A stretch of DNA of 64,000 nt from Schistosoma haematobium (taxonomy: Eukaryota; Platyhelminthes; Trematoda; Strigeidida; Schistosomatidae), in the NCBI RefSeq assembly GCF_000699445.3, contig NC_067199.1, positions 28,480,402-28,544,401 of the forward strand, in the 5' to 3' direction. Positions 1 to 12,681 of the stretch are shown here, in pieces. A model generated the notes under the pieces. That model saw nothing but the letters and a program-made list of their open reading frames with translations, made no database searches and had not been told where the DNA came from. The position numbers were made by a program, and so were the translations under genes. Within the stretch, counting starts at the first letter, position 1, and each line of letters opens with the position of its first letter.

Positions 1-57
1 TTTTTAAAAGATTTATTTTGTCAACTTATATATTTATATATGTACTAGAGGTATTTG

Positions 58-298
58 TGTGGTGTAAGCTACTTATGTCGACAGATATAAGTGGTATACA
101 ACACCAATCAGAAGTGGAATGCCTAGCAGCAGAAGGCTAAAAAGATCGAGATGAGGAATTATACGGAATGTGAAGGACAATTGATGGAAGATTTGCAAAT
201 GAAGTATTTAATATATGGTTTTCACACTTTAGCAGAGAAGTGTAATTTTGCGTTAAATAATAAATTAGCTATCACCATCTGTGTTTTAGTTCACTACA
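58..298 (+). mobile_element. Solo LTR-like repeat, family A, copy 1
   Basis: The segment starts TGTGGTGTAAGC and ends TTCACTACA, the inverted TG...CA ends of an LTR. It shares its body with copies at 8974-9252, 10692-11005 and 53138-53420. The flanking tetramers tttg and ttcg differ by one base, so they may be a decayed 4-bp target duplication. There is no internal region, and the short open frame inside is not a gene. Confidence 0.6.
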
Positions 299-433
299 TT
301 CGTATCAGTTATTTATTTTGCGTTTCGAAGATCACCTATTTTGAAGAGTAAAGGCTACCTTTATTTATGCGGAAAGAGTCGTGACCGGATTTTTGCATAG
401 CAACTAATTAACGAAATCCTATTTCACCGCAAT

Positions 434-435
<2 letters not shown>

Positions 436-501
<66 letters not shown>
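436..501. repeat. (TA)n microsatellite
   Basis: An uninterrupted AT dinucleotide run of about 66 bp. A shorter run lies at 1010-1035. Confidence 0.95.
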
Positions 502-503
<2 letters not shown>

Positions 504-2526
504 CAATCCTTTCATTTACCTCCCACTAAAGACATACGTGTCACAAGTTTTTTAAAGTGAACGGATTGTAGTTATCAGTAGGAACCATTAGGTACGTTTA
601 TTTAAGCTGTGTCGGTAGGATATATCTACATCTCTGTGTTGGCATTTACATTTGGATCAGAACACATTAACGTTTGATTAAAATTCCAAAACCTATCCAG
701 TCCAAGTGGCCACTAACTTCTTCAACAGATAAGATATTAATGTTATCGTTAACAAGAGTTTGAAACATCCCATCACTGATATTTAGGACTGAATTTTGAT
801 CAATCTTTGTTGGTATATTTATAGCCTGTACGAATCCGAAATAGGACAAAAACTCCAATCCTCAATGTTACTGCTAACAATAATCCGTTTTTTCCGAAAC
901 ACTTGTGATACAGTGGCTAAATCGTATAGAATACGCATATGCCAACAAAGATTGATCGAAATTTAATTATGAATATCACCTACAGGATAATGAAAACCCT
1001 TACTAAAAATTATATATATATATATATATATATATTCTTTAAACCATGAACTGCCATCTTAAATTTACTGGTAAATAAGGTGTAATATAAATTTCATTGT
1101 CGATTGATTGACTGATGTATGGCTTTAGTTTATGTAATAAATACTAAAGGTCCAATTTATTACTTATCTCAATAAAGTGTAATCTGTTTTAAAATGGATT
1201 TCTTATTTATATCAATTTTGTTTGTTGGTAAAATGAATGAATATATAGAGATAATAAGTTTTATTTTTATTCACTCACTTATTTAAAACATTAATTAGTC
1301 ATATTAGAAAACCATAATTCACTTTAAATGAAAATATAGAAAGTAAATGAAACAGTAAATAAAAGGTAATAATTATATATTTAGATACATTGAGTCTATT
1401 TCCTTACTAGTAAAGATGGTTTAACAAAATAAATCACTGGTTTATTTATTATTTTAACCATATATAGACAATTATTTTAATAAAGTGATTTATTTGTAAA
1501 AACAATCATTCTAACATAATGAGTAACATTTTAAAAGTGTTCCATCTATTTCTGATGAATGGATGATCAAGTTACTTGAATTTACTTTCAGTCAGTAGAT
1601 ATACACTACAATCTGTCCTGTGTGTAAATGAATGTATAATAATTAATCTAAATTCGTTTTTTCTTAAAAAAAAATCATTTTAAGGTTTTTTTTTCTCATA
1701 GGAACAAGTATTTTATTACCCCGCAAAAAAAATGGTTCATGCACTTAATACTTTACAGATAAATAGTCCAACAAAATTATAAAAAATATCTTAAAAGGAA
1801 TTTCTTTTCTTTAGGTACAAAAGTTACAAATTCGTGACTGTATGTAAACAATATTAATAATTTGAAAATAGTAACTGATATTTCATAAGTTAGACATTAT
1901 CTCTGGAAGCTATTTGATAATAATAATATTAATAATATAACACTGATATATCCATTTTTGTTGATCAAGAAGCCATGTAAACCGTAGTTGAACATATGAC
2001 AATTTCCATATTTGTCATCCCATTAAATAATTAAAGTTGAGTCCAATCATACTGGTTGAATGAGAAATCATTTATTACATTAAATTATGTAAACATAAAA
2101 TCAGATTTATCAGTATGTATTTAACAAATGACTACAATATTTTACGTATAAATAAAAGAAGGAAAGGAATAGTTTTCTATTAAATAAAAATCAGATAATC
2201 TATGAAAATGGTTATATCTGGAATTGTCGTCGCTGTTCTGTACGTATTATTTCTTTTATTTCCTTATTACCTGTACTTGACAGTCGGGGACCATTGAGAT
2301 TTTCACGACGCAAAGTAAGAACATGAAAGACTAGTGCAATAAAGATTTATTGACTCCGCAGAAATACATTTACAAAGAAGTTTCGAAATCACATTATTAT
2401 TAGATTGAAATAAAATAATTTATATACTGATTTCTCCACACGATAATATAATATATAGGAGAAAATATACTGGAAACATACGCTGAATATGATTAACTTG
2501 AATTGATATAAGAAATATAAGTGTCA
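502..2526. other. AT-rich intergenic DNA without recognised gene
   Basis: Apart from the (TA)n run at 1010-1035, I see only AT-rich sequence with short open frames on both strands. I recognise no exon, RNA gene or repeat family here. Confidence 0.5.
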
Positions 2527-3362
2527 AGCTGAAGGAAGCACGGAATACAATGGACAGCTTGCCTGCAACTAGACGAATGGATGACTAAGCCCTTCTATCC
2601 CATACACACGAACAAATGAAGGTCAAGACATCCAGTATAACAGACGCCTCTGCATCAGTAGGCCTTAACATACACAATGAAAAAACAAAGATCCTCAAAA
2701 AATTAAACGCAGACAATACCAAACCAATCTCATTTGATAGAGAAGCTCCGGAAGAGGTGGAAACTTTCATGTACCTGGGCAGCATTATCAACGAACATGG
2801 ACAGTCTGATCCAGGTATGAAGTCAAGGCTTGGCGAATCAAGGGCCGCGTCCCTACAGTTAAACAACATATGAAACTCAAAACAACTGTCTATCAACCAA
2901 CATCGAAGTCTGAATCTTCAATATGAACGTCAAGACAGGTCTACTGTACGGAGCTGAAACCTGAAGAACTACCACAACTATCATCAAAAAGGTATAATTA
3001 TTTATAAACGGTTGTCTACGAAAGATATTCAATGTCCGTTGACCGGATATCATTAGCAACAACCTACTGTAGAAGAGAAAAAACTATCTTCCGGCTAAAG
3101 AGAAAATTAGGAAAAAGCAACGGGATTGGATAGGATGTACAATACTGAAATCACCAAACTGCACGAGGAGGCAATCCCTAACTTGAAATTCTGAAGGGAA
3201 ACGAAAAAGATGAAGGCCGAAGATTACAATACACCAAGAATCGGAAGCAGACATCACAAAGATGAATAGCAACTGGAAAGGATTGCCCAGGACAGGGTTG
3301 GATTGAGGATGCTGGTGGATGGACTATGCCCCTCCATGAAGAGTAACAAGCGTAAGTAAATG
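2527..3362 (+). mobile_element. SR2-like RTE LINE, decayed 3' fragment
   Basis: This parallels the 3' part of the larger SR2-like element at 30590-33706, from just before its RT active-site region to the 3' end. Translated pieces such as ASVGLNIHNEKTKILK and FMYLGSIINEHG match that element's C-terminal reading. Several frameshifts and stops are present. It ends in gagtaacaagcgtaagtaaa, the same terminus as the larger copy. 5' truncation is typical of LINE insertion. Confidence 0.8.
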
Positions 3363-4690
3363 TACTGAACCAAGTTTATACTGATCTGACACAGAAGATA
3401 CTGATCCAAATAATGTTATCTTTTTATCCCGTTATATCAGAAACAACGTCCTGAAATCAAAGCGATTAATCACGCCATGATACATTTATTAGGAATAGAA
3501 ACTTTCCACAGTGCAGTAATTACCACAATTATTAAGTTAATTAAAATAGAATTTTATCATTTAACTCATTAAACAATTTTAAAAAAGTAATGGCATTCAT
3601 TTTATTAAATATTTTTAATTTCCAGCAAATTAATTTTGTGCAAACATGAATTGAGTGTTGTATACTTTTAGCAATAATCTGGGTAGATTACACTATAACA
3701 CTTAATTTAGACGCTTTAGTCTATCCAGGAAAAATGACCTTAAAACACTTTATTTTGATATAATTGGTACTATAGTTTGATTTATTTCCATATTTAGAAT
3801 TAATTGATCAGAATCTATCGAAGTATTTGTTAACAACTCAACAGTAAGGGATATTTGTGACCATTGAGAATTCCGAATTTCCTTAGTTATTTAGGCTTAC
3901 ATTAGTCAGTGATATAGTTCAAGATTGAATTAATTATGGACAAAATATCTATCCGACTTAACAGAAATAGTTTTCAGTGAAAAAAAAACAAGTAAAAATT
4001 GTGAAATTCAATTCAAATGGGAAGTAAATAATTGAAAAAGGTTAGTTGACTGACAGCTTAATTAATTCAGCAATACGCTCAAAGAGAATAATAGCAAATA
4101 CAAATATCATGCAAGGATGATGAATGTCAGAAAAATGACAACTGTTATTACAGCTTTTCATACAATACGTGAATAGATAACGTGAAGGAGATAATTTAGA
4201 GATTTAAGGAAACACAAGCTAAATAGTAATACAGTATCCAGAAATGAGAATAACACATAGAATATAGCACAATGATTATTGATAAAGTGATATCGACATT
4301 CTAGAAGGGACATAAAACCAAAACTAGTACGTTATTGGAGTCTTAATTATTTTACATAAATTTTTTTAAACATAAAGTGACTACCCCACTCTCATAAAAG
4401 ATTGGTCGTTACTTTAATTAGCTAAACAGATTTTAGTTGAATAAACAGTGATGAATGTCATGAAATGAGGTATTATGAAAATATTTATCTGCATAGACAA
4501 ATATGATGTTGCATTTGTTCCACTGATACAACATATTTCATTTGTATGTATTAATTGCAATTAAAAAACATCACAAGAATACTGATCTAGAGATAGAAAA
4601 CTTTCTAAATCAGTAGATTATTTACATTATGAAAGCTAGATACAGAAGTTATTTTTGTCAAATCTAAAATCTCAGCGTGCAATGCTAAAT
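3363..4690. other. AT-rich intergenic DNA without recognised feature
   Basis: No exon, RNA or repeat family recognised. Confidence 0.4.
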
Positions 4691-4692
4691 TG

Positions 4693-4693
<1 letters not shown>

Positions 4694-4759
<66 letters not shown>
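4694..4759. repeat. (TA)n followed by (GA)n compound microsatellite
   Basis: A TA run from about 4694 to 4735 continues directly into a GA run to 4759. Confidence 0.95.
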
Positions 4760-5255
4760 CTACATTGAAGACCTGGAAGCAGTGGGTCGCCATTTCGTTC
4801 TAGTATGGGACTCCTCAGCAGTGCGCATCTATGGTCCTGCACGTGAGACTCGAATCCAGGACCTTCGGTCTCGACTCATGAATCGAATTATTAAAATTAC
4901 TAGTCTCCACAAAACCCCCATTCTGTTAATAATCATCCTGAGCTCGCTAGTGACTGGCTTCAAGGAGTATTTCCTGGAGTTCTAGTGAGAAGCCGTGAAC
5001 AGTAGAATTCAACCGTACCTGTTGTGAAGCAGTTACCCACTAAAGATAATGTTGAACGGTGGTGCAATATCGTAGATTGGTTGAATTTAGACATTAACAA
5101 TGTTGGACGCTTGCTCAGTGGTATAGAGGTTAAGCGTTTGCCCGCGAGACCGAGGGTCCCATACTAAGTCAAAACGGCCGTCCAGTGCTTCCAGGCTCCC
5201 AATGGTGGTCTAGCTTAGATCGACTCATTAATTCAACTATTGATATTTAGTTTTT
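4760..5255. mobile_element. Smα-type SINE cluster, two decayed copies
   Basis: The left part (about 4766-4895) is a minus-strand SINE end containing a hammerhead-like core. The right part (about 4900-5255) is a plus-strand copy with a tRNA-like head (gctcagtggtatagaggtta near 5113) and the tail cggccgtccagtgcttccag. The stretch between them matches the flanking unit of the SINE at 49265-49745, so this is a longer repeat unit and not just one SINE. Both copies carry substitutions and deletions. Confidence 0.7.
4779..4824 (-). ncRNA. Decayed hammerhead ribozyme in SINE
   Basis: The minus strand reads CTGAGGAG, a stem-II region and CGAAA, flanked by GCACTG and CACTGC stem-I strands. The cleavage triplet expected as GTC is ACC here, and stem II is imperfect. 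It probably does not cleave. Confidence 0.5.
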
Positions 5256-8200
5256 GGGCTGCATAGTATTCATGGTAGATATATAGCAGTATATTATGTT
5301 TAAACTAATGAGACTATATGGCTGAATCCATCGAATAATTTGAAAACGAAAACACTAATTTGAGATAAACCATTTCAAACGTCGGAAAGCTATTTTATAT
5401 GCATTTTGTTATTGAACAGTACACTGAAATAGTAGGCATGAACTAAATGTCGTTGTGACTAATATGTAGAAGAGACAAAAAATAATTAGAATTTATCTCA
5501 GGAAGCATCGACACCCGCATTCCAAATACTATTTCTGTCACAGTTTCAACTTTGAATATTTATTATATACACATGAAAAATGAGATGCATTGGATTTTCC
5601 AAGAACAGTTTAAATAAATAACCTCCATAAGTAAAAGAAATCTCAGAAAGTTATACGGGTTACAGATGATATTTATCGACTATTTTTAAAATAAAGACAC
5701 GTAATCCCTATTCTGCCTTGACTCCTTATTGAAAATAATGGACCTCAAGATATCTACAAAAATAGTAAACATATTCATGTTAAAAATAAATCTAAAATTT
5801 ACTTGTCTTTAACAAATTCTTAAATGTACAACTAAGAGTCACCATTAAAAAGTATGATAACATGATTTTAATGTAATACATAAACAAGTTTATCTTTAAA
5901 ATGTAATATGGTAAAACTGAGTAGAAAGTAGATTATGAAGACTCAGACTCAGCAAATTTTCAGAACACTTTTTTAATCACAATTAATTATCATCAAATGA
6001 AAACCATTTCAAAATTATTATCAGTACACTAACTACCAGTGTAGTCTTAGGAGAAGAATACGAATCGTTGCTTTTTTCTAAATAACAGTTAAATCTGTCG
6101 ATAGATAAATTATTTTATTTAGTGAGCTTAATTTATTTAACAACGTACTGATACGGAATTCATTTGTAGATAGACGGAGATACATGACGTGACTGATTAT
6201 GATATTGATTAGGTTGGCTTTCTAATAGTAACCAGATTGAGAAAGCAATACTAAATCTGATTGGTTAATTGTACATGTTACGTAGTAAAGTCAGACCAAT
6301 AGTGACTCGGTTAATTATAAATGACATTTTAAAAAAGCGCATGTCAACAGTATTGATCAACTACTAATTGGAACTGTGATATACTAAATCGGGTCTGTTT
6401 TGATTTTTGGTCTGCTATCAGAAACATCATATAGATTTTAACAACGATAAGTTTTGAAAATGAAGTCCCTTTAATCAATCTGTACAATACAATGGGTAAA
6501 AGGTCTGATAACTGACTAACATTCACACATGGGAGTGAAGTTTGATTGTCAAACCTGTTTAATTGGTGATGTAAAATTTTTATGAAATAATATGCATAAC
6601 TGAGAAATAATTTTACTGACTAACATCAAAATTTGGTAATACAATGGTTGGAAGGAAAATATGAGCTGTTCTTTAATAGGGAAATAAAATATTCATACGA
6701 CTAATAATATTTCTGGAAAAAATTCTAACAGTCAATGGAAAGGAAATTGTTTACAAAAGTGAATCTTTAAAAGTGAGAAATGACCTACTTTAAAATTATT
6801 GTGATAAAATATGGAACTCTTCAGTAGTTTGGTTGGGATGGTATATACAATAATGTTACAAAGGTTAATATTAGTAAGTTTTCGAGAAAGAAACGGATAC
6901 AGAAAAGAAGTAGGTAATTTGTTTTCATATCTACTCAATATATAAAATGACTGGTTACTAAATCACTCCAAATAAGTTTTACTTTTATCTGAGCCCGCTG
7001 ATGAAGTTTGTATGATCATGGGGAGAATTTAAGAACATGTTCGCACATAATATGACAAAAAGTATAATCTATAAATAAAAACGCTAAGATACAAATACCA
7101 CAACCTTTTTTATGGTAGCATAAAACACATTTAGGTGTTTAAGATCATAGTAATTATTTTGTTGTACTATCGGAGTAAATTATTATGCATGTATAAAAAT
7201 AAAATAGATTGCACATTTCGCAACAAATATCCTCAAAAGACTCAATCTAAAATCTTACTCATCTTTACACTGAATTGGACATCAGCATTCAAAACGTAAA
7301 AAATGTTCTATAAGAATTATACTTTCATGTACTGGGAGAACTACGCCTTTGATTGTATATGCATAGTTTTCATGTGTAAATTCACCGCATAATGGTAATC
7401 CAATTTGTAAAATTAAGTTGTATAGAAGTACGTTCGTTAACTTTTAAAAATGATCAGGGATACTTTTTCAATCACAACTCTTGGTAAAATTAAGGTTTAA
7501 CGATTGGGTCTCAAAGAACATTTGGTAGAAAACCAGAGAGATAAATCACAGGACTCCAGTTCAAATCTGAAGGCTGCTGTTATCCATGTAGATATCAGTC
7601 AGCATTGCATGTAAGATGTTTATTTAATTATAATAGAGAATATACATTTCGCTAATTAGATCACACTAAATCAGAAGAGTTTATTATTCTGTCAAGCTAT
7701 TTCAGTTTTGTGTTATCAAGCACCTAGGACAGTTTTGTTTAACATACTGGTTCACTGATCAATTTTATTTCTGGTGATTACATGAAAAATTATTTATGGC
7801 TTTAGTAATGTCCATTATAAGTAGACGATTAGTAAATGTATTAATGAATTATAGACATAACACAATGATATAATTAGTTATGAATGCACGACTTTCAAAT
7901 GAATGATATTTTTCGCTTAGATTACTATTACACTCTATTCATGTAAACAATAATATTTATATGAATATATGAGAAAATATAATTAACTCAATTTATGAAT
8001 TACTAATCAAACATAGAGTACATTGGGTAACTAATTGTAATAAATAGGTAGTGGTTATGATAAATAAAACGTTACAAATACAGTTTGATGACAAAATGAT
8101 TGGTATTAAAATTTAGCCATGTAGAGAATACAAAAAAAGGAGCACCACAGTGCATAGGTTTGAGTTCTCACATTTCTCAGAATCATTAAGATAGAAAATC

Positions 8201-8969
8201 AGTAAAAAGTAAAACTCACCAAAGAGAAGAGATCGAATAAATTTTTCTCGACCAAAAGAAAATAGAATATATTTTCTAATCCTTGACAAATCTAGGGTTG
8301 TTAAGGTAACATCTTTAACCCTTAGATTCCAGCATTCAAGTTAATGTAGTCAGAGCAAACAACTGTTTCTCAGACAACTCTTACTAAAAGCTGATGCCTA
8401 CATGAGTTATTATAAACTTATAGGTTTTATTTTATATTGAATCGCAACTCAAAGTAAAACTACGTACTTTTTATTTTTTAATGTTGATAACAGATACACT
8501 GAAAATAAATTTCAGGTTTATCCATCGAGAGAGAATTTTGCAGCACTAGTGACGGAATTCTTTTTCTGTTCGGAATAATTACCGTATAATATGCCACTGA
8601 GTCTAATGTTACCTGGTTTTTGGATGTTTCTTAGTTAATGTCGCTTAATGGTGTAAGTTACCTTTTAGTTATGCTAAAACTCCATAGAGCCGCTTAAATA
8701 TATACCAAAGTAAACGATTTTTATCATTTTAAACATTGAAAACAATATTCGAAAGTATACTTAAAATATAATTTACTTACTACAACAGTCGGTAAAACCA
8801 CAATGTGCGCTAATTTTTGAAAAGTTCCAAAAGCACTTAACCAAGTACGATTAACCGATCGAACCACATTGTCACTCCACTGGTATACTTGACTGAGAAT
8901 ATAAGAAAATAATATATAGTTATGATTGATAGAACAAAACGTTTATTATTGTTAAGCTGAATATTTTCC
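5256..8969. other. AT-rich intergenic DNA, no gene recognised
   Basis: This is 3.7 kb with no open frame over about 70 codons, no RNA gene and no repeat family I could identify. It lies downstream of the minus-strand metalloprotease and could hold its missing 3' exons, but none was convincing. A segment near 8220-8290 reads as a possible minus-strand exon with a gtgagt donor, but its phase does not fit. Confidence 0.4.
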
Positions 8970-8973
8970 TGAT

Positions 8974-9252
8974 TGTAGTGAACAAGAACACTAGTGGGGA
9001 CAATCGAATGTATTTAACAAAATTACAGGACTTGTTAATAAAATCTAACAATCATAAAGTAAATGCTTAATTTGCAAAATGTCCATCAATTGTCCTAAAA
9101 TGACTCAGACTTCATTGTTGTTGCATTTTTATACAAATTGCATTCTGTTTCCATTCTTTACTATTCGATCCTCTTGTCTCTCTGCTGCCAGACCTTCTGT
9201 TCATGACTAGCATCATATACTACTAATGTCATTAAGTGTAGCACACACCACA
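8974..9252 (-). mobile_element. Solo LTR, family A, copy 2, with 4-bp target duplication
   Basis: On the minus strand it starts TGTGGTGTGTGCTAC and ends CACTACA, with the same body as the copies at 58, 10692 and 53138. It is flanked by tgat at 8970-8973 and tgat at 9253-9256, a perfect 4-bp target-site duplication. With no internal region, it is a solo LTR left by recombination. Confidence 0.8.
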
Positions 9253-9420
9253 TGATTAAGTGACTTGTTAAAATCACAACTTTTGATTTTCATATGTAGG
9301 GATATACATTGAAAAATAATCATTCATCATTCTGACATGTTTTACTTTCCATGAAAATATACCTCATTTTATGACTCAAAATGAATGGGTATTATAAATT
9401 GTAAAACAGAACGTAGCAGT

Positions 9421-9806
9421 CACAATTGATTGATCACTGGGTGGTAATCAATGTCATGCTTGTCTAGTCCTTATTAGTGCAGATCGAATGCTATCGATCA
9501 TGTTGCAATGTGGCCACCAGTCTAGGTGACTCGACACTGCGGGCACTATGTATTGAGATTTAGATGGTGGTTGGAGGAAGTCAACAGGTACACCTTGCTG
9601 ACGAGTGCCAAGTAGCACGAAACCCGGGTCCAGGGTTTCCTGTTAACTACCTCCAACCACCATCTAAATCTCAATACATAGTGCCCGCAGTGTCGAGTCA
9701 CCTAGACTGGTGGCCACATTGCAACATGATCGATAGCATTCGATCTGCACTAATAAGGACTAGACAAGCATGACATTGATTACCACCCAGTGATCAATCA
9801 ATTGTG
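9421..9806. repeat. Perfect inverted repeat, 157-bp arms, 72-bp spacer
   Basis: The left arm (9421-9577) starts cacaattgattgatcactgg. The right arm (9650-9806) is its exact reverse complement over all 157 bases by direct comparison. A transcript would fold into a long double-stranded hairpin. The apparent 69-residue open frame over 9564-9773 lies across the spacer and is not a gene. Confidence 0.95.
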
Positions 9807-9837
9807 ATTACATCTCAGTCCTACAGGAGGTTAGTCA

Positions 9838-9912
9838 CGGCTCGGATAGCTCAGTGGTAACGTCTCTGACTGTGAAGCTGAGTGACACGAGATCGAATCC
9901 GCCAGGGAGCAC
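9838..9912 (+). repeat. tRNA-like SINE head (Pol III promoter boxes)
   Basis: It contains tagctcagtggtaacgtc, resembling an A box, and gatcgaatccg, resembling a B box, at tRNA-like spacing. The acceptor and anticodon stems do not pair properly, and the SINE body follows directly. This is a SINE promoter region, not a tRNA gene. Confidence 0.7.
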
Positions 9913-10030
9913 CAGTTCCCTCAAGATTACAGGTACACCTTGCTGACGAGTGCCAAGTAGCACGAAACCCGGGTCCAGGGTTTCCTGTTAACTACCTCCA
10001 ACCACCATCTAAATCTCAGAACGTAGCAGT

Positions 10031-10687
10031 ATTTACAATGTTTATTTAAAATTAGTTCAACATTAACTTAAACTATTTACTAAACAGCAATTTCACTCTT
10101 ATCCATAATTAAGTATATCAACATTGAATTATAAGGTAACTCAAGCTTAGATAAGCTAATTGCTTAAGATTTGAATCTATCAAGCCAAAAAATGAACGGA
10201 GTGATGAATTATAGAAAAAAAATTTCTTAACAAAAAACCTTAACCAGAGTAAATCTAAAGTGTACCTATAAAAAAAAAGAATGAAAAGGAGTTGATGAAA
10301 CAAGTTTTAGAATTTACTTTGTATGTAAATAAACTTTTGTTAATATATAAAATTTTAGTATAAAAAACTTGAATTGTTTACTGCTAGTTTATTTGAAAAT
10401 AATTAATTTAGGGATATTTAGATTGTAAGTAAAGAAAACAATCTGTTTATTAAAAGTATAATAAAAACAGTATTATTGTAATAGTTGACGGTTACTCATT
10501 TTCTTAGTTTCTTAGCACACGTTTTTTTTTGTAAATTATATGAAATCATCTCGAGGTTGTTTTTCTTTTCTTCTTTTTTGATTAATTTTCTCTTTATTTT
10601 AAAGATGACTATTTCATACATTAAATTATTTGTATATGTAATTTATTTATTATTTATAGGAGGTGAACTAATAAATTATTCTAAATT
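10031..10687. other. AT-rich intergenic DNA, nothing recognised
   Basis: Only low-complexity AT-rich sequence and short open frames are present. Confidence 0.4.
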
Positions 10688-10691
10688 ATAC

Positions 10692-11005
10692 TGTGGTGTG
10701 AGCTACTTATATTCATATAAGTAGTATATGACGTGCGTTAAATAAACGTAAGGTCCGGCAGCAGAAGATGGCGAAGATCAAGAAAGGAAGAGCAAGAGCA
10801 CAATGGAATTGTAAGAAAACACATGTACAATGGAATGGGAGACAATGGATTAGTGTTTGCAACGGGAACAGTACAGTTTGATATGATGGAATGATATTTT
10901 GCAAATTGACGATTGACTTTATGGTATTCACATTTTATTCAGATAGTCTGTAATCTTTGTGCTAAATACAATCGATTGTCCCCACCCGTGTTCTTGTTCA
11001 CTACA
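10692..11005 (+). mobile_element. Solo LTR, family A, copy 3, with 4-bp target duplication
   Basis: It starts TGTGGTGTGAGC and ends GTTCACTACA. It is flanked by atac at 10688-10691 and atac at 11006-11009, a perfect 4-bp duplication. Its 3' part (cgattgtccccac, gttcttgttcactaca) matches the minus-strand copy at 8974-9252. No internal region remains. Confidence 0.82.
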
Positions 11006-11607
11006 ATACTACTATTGAGTCGATAATTTTTTTTTCATTCAACAAAAAAAAAAAAACAAAATTAATAAACAATCATGAAATCATTTATTTGAGAAACAGG
11101 GACAATTTTGTGTAGAATTGCCCAATTTTTATGATTATAGTTTGTAATTAGTTGTCAGTTATAAAATATACAACTTGGGGATCAGTCGTCATTAGAGTAA
11201 ATAGTTAATAATAAAATAAACAAGTATGTTCGAATTAACGATAAAATATTGATTTCATTCTTTTCGACTAGAACATCTTTATTTACAAATCATCTAATGA
11301 TATTAGTGTTAGTTGTTAAAACTGGTTACTGTATAATTCATAAACATTCGAAAAAAACGTGTTCTGAACTGGATTAACAGTTCAAATATCAATAACCTTC
11401 AAGAAGGATCAATGTAATTAACGAAACTTAAAGATAAAGTAAATATTCCAAGTTCTACTCTCAACCAAATACAAAATATCCTGATGACACTTAAGATACA
11501 AACATTTGAATGTTTATAAAATGAGATTATTTACTACCAGAACTTAGTAAACTAAATTCAGTAGATTAAAAACACTAGTTATACTGACCATTTCGTATCA
11601 TGTAACC

Positions 11608-11681
<74 letters not shown>

Positions 11682-12568
11682 GGGAATTTGAATCAAGTTA
11701 AAAGCGAAGTTGAATCGCTGTAAAATTCGAAATGGCTACTGAATGAGCTACAAATCGTAGTTTGCAAATCAAAGTTCAGTTACACTTTACCAATGAGATA
11801 TAAATGAAAGATATATTACGATGGATATTTGATCAAACTAGTTATATAGCCAGTTCATTGCTTTCCGATATGCCACAAGTGTAAATCACAGGCTGATCAT
11901 TATTTGGACTATCGGTTCACAGTTGAAGTTACGAGTCGATCTAAGCTAGACCACCATTGGAAACTTGGAAGCTATGGGACTCCTCAGCAGTGAGTATCTA
12001 CGACCCCGCAAGTGGGAGATTGTTCGATTGACAGATTAGGGTTCATACTTAAAAATAGCAATTAAATTTGAAAAATAATCTGACTTATGACAAAAATTTG
12101 ATCCATGACCTCATACATATTTTTTTATATTTAAACTCAAATCTCAGCCTTGTAAAAATGCAAACTCATGAGAAAACTTGAACTTTATCTATTCCACTGA
12201 TCAAATACTTAGATGAGTGGATTTTCAAATTGTTATTTACTGAAAAATTGTAAACTCTGAGTGAGTATTTTTCCTTCGATTCTTTGTTGCTAGAAAACTA
12301 TGAAAATTGCTGATCGACATTTTTATGTTTAGTTGAAGGCGATAGAACTAATTACCTAAGTTATTTGAATTTAGATATTTATGAGATAATGATAAACGAT
12401 AAAACTATGATTATGTGACCTTTGTATACCACCTAATTATTTCTAGAGCAAGTATTATATTAGAAAATCAGGAGCTTTATTAATATTAACACCGACAAAT
12501 GTATATACATTTTCCACAGACATTTTGAGTAACAGGATGAGAGATTAAATTTTAACAAAACAACGTAC
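11006..12568. other. AT-rich DNA with (TA)n run and a SINE remnant
   Basis: It holds a 71-bp TA run at 11610-11680 and a partial minus-strand Smα SINE at about 11937-12030 (tagaccaccattggaaact, tgggactcctcagcagtg). The hammerhead part of that SINE is deleted. The rest is unassigned and would lie in the next intron or downstream part of the minus-strand metalloprotease. Confidence 0.5.
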
Positions 12569-12681
12569 CCGTTCTTTCCTGAATACCAGCCTAGTGCAGG
12601 TTTAAATGTTATTGGATCACGTGGTGTTAATGGTCGATTTTGTTTATCTCTGTAGAATGCAAACAAACTTGTAGAGAATCC
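12569..12681 (-). CDS. M8 protease exon 6
   Basis: A 113-nt exon starting GFSTSLFAFYRDKQNRPLTP, which completes the zinc motif and gives the typical FAFYRD segment. It ends WYSGKNG in phase 2 before a GTACGT donor. This is the last exon I could assign. Confidence 0.82.

Larger units (their letters stand above)
9407..10030 (+). mobile_element. Composite SINE insertion with 157-bp perfect inverted repeat
   Basis: The 14-bp sequence cagaacgtagcagt occurs at 9407-9420 and again at 10017-10030, marking a target duplication around a 596-bp insert. The insert contains, in order: an inverted arm (9421-9577), a 72-bp spacer made of SINE body, the complementary arm (9650-9806), a short linker, a tRNA-like SINE head (from about 9838), and a second copy of the SINE body to 10016. 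The SINE body (about 9590-9676 and 9930-10016) is thus present twice in direct order. A related single copy lies at 50925-51180. Confidence 0.85.

Noticed and set aside
4605..4793. Minus-strand open frame with Ser-Leu and Ile-Tyr runs
   Set aside because: It is produced by the (TA)n and (GA)n microsatellites. The same applies to frames at 28135 and 39794.
7441..7500. M8 exon with PRVV-like motif
   Set aside because: Minus-strand LPRVVIEKVS resembles the region expected after the catalytic helix, but splice sites and the following conserved residues are absent.
8225..8295. Seventh exon of the M8 protease
   Set aside because: The minus strand reads a tempting W-S-R-K segment before a gtgagt donor, but the frame does not fit exon 6 and no clear acceptor is present.
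9564..9773. 69-residue open frame
   Set aside because: It spans the spacer and arm of a perfect inverted repeat in a SINE; not coding.
9838..9912. tRNA gene
   Set aside because: A- and B-box-like motifs are present, but acceptor and anticodon stems do not pair and the SINE body follows directly. The same holds for the heads near 49525, 52571, 56800 and 61080.
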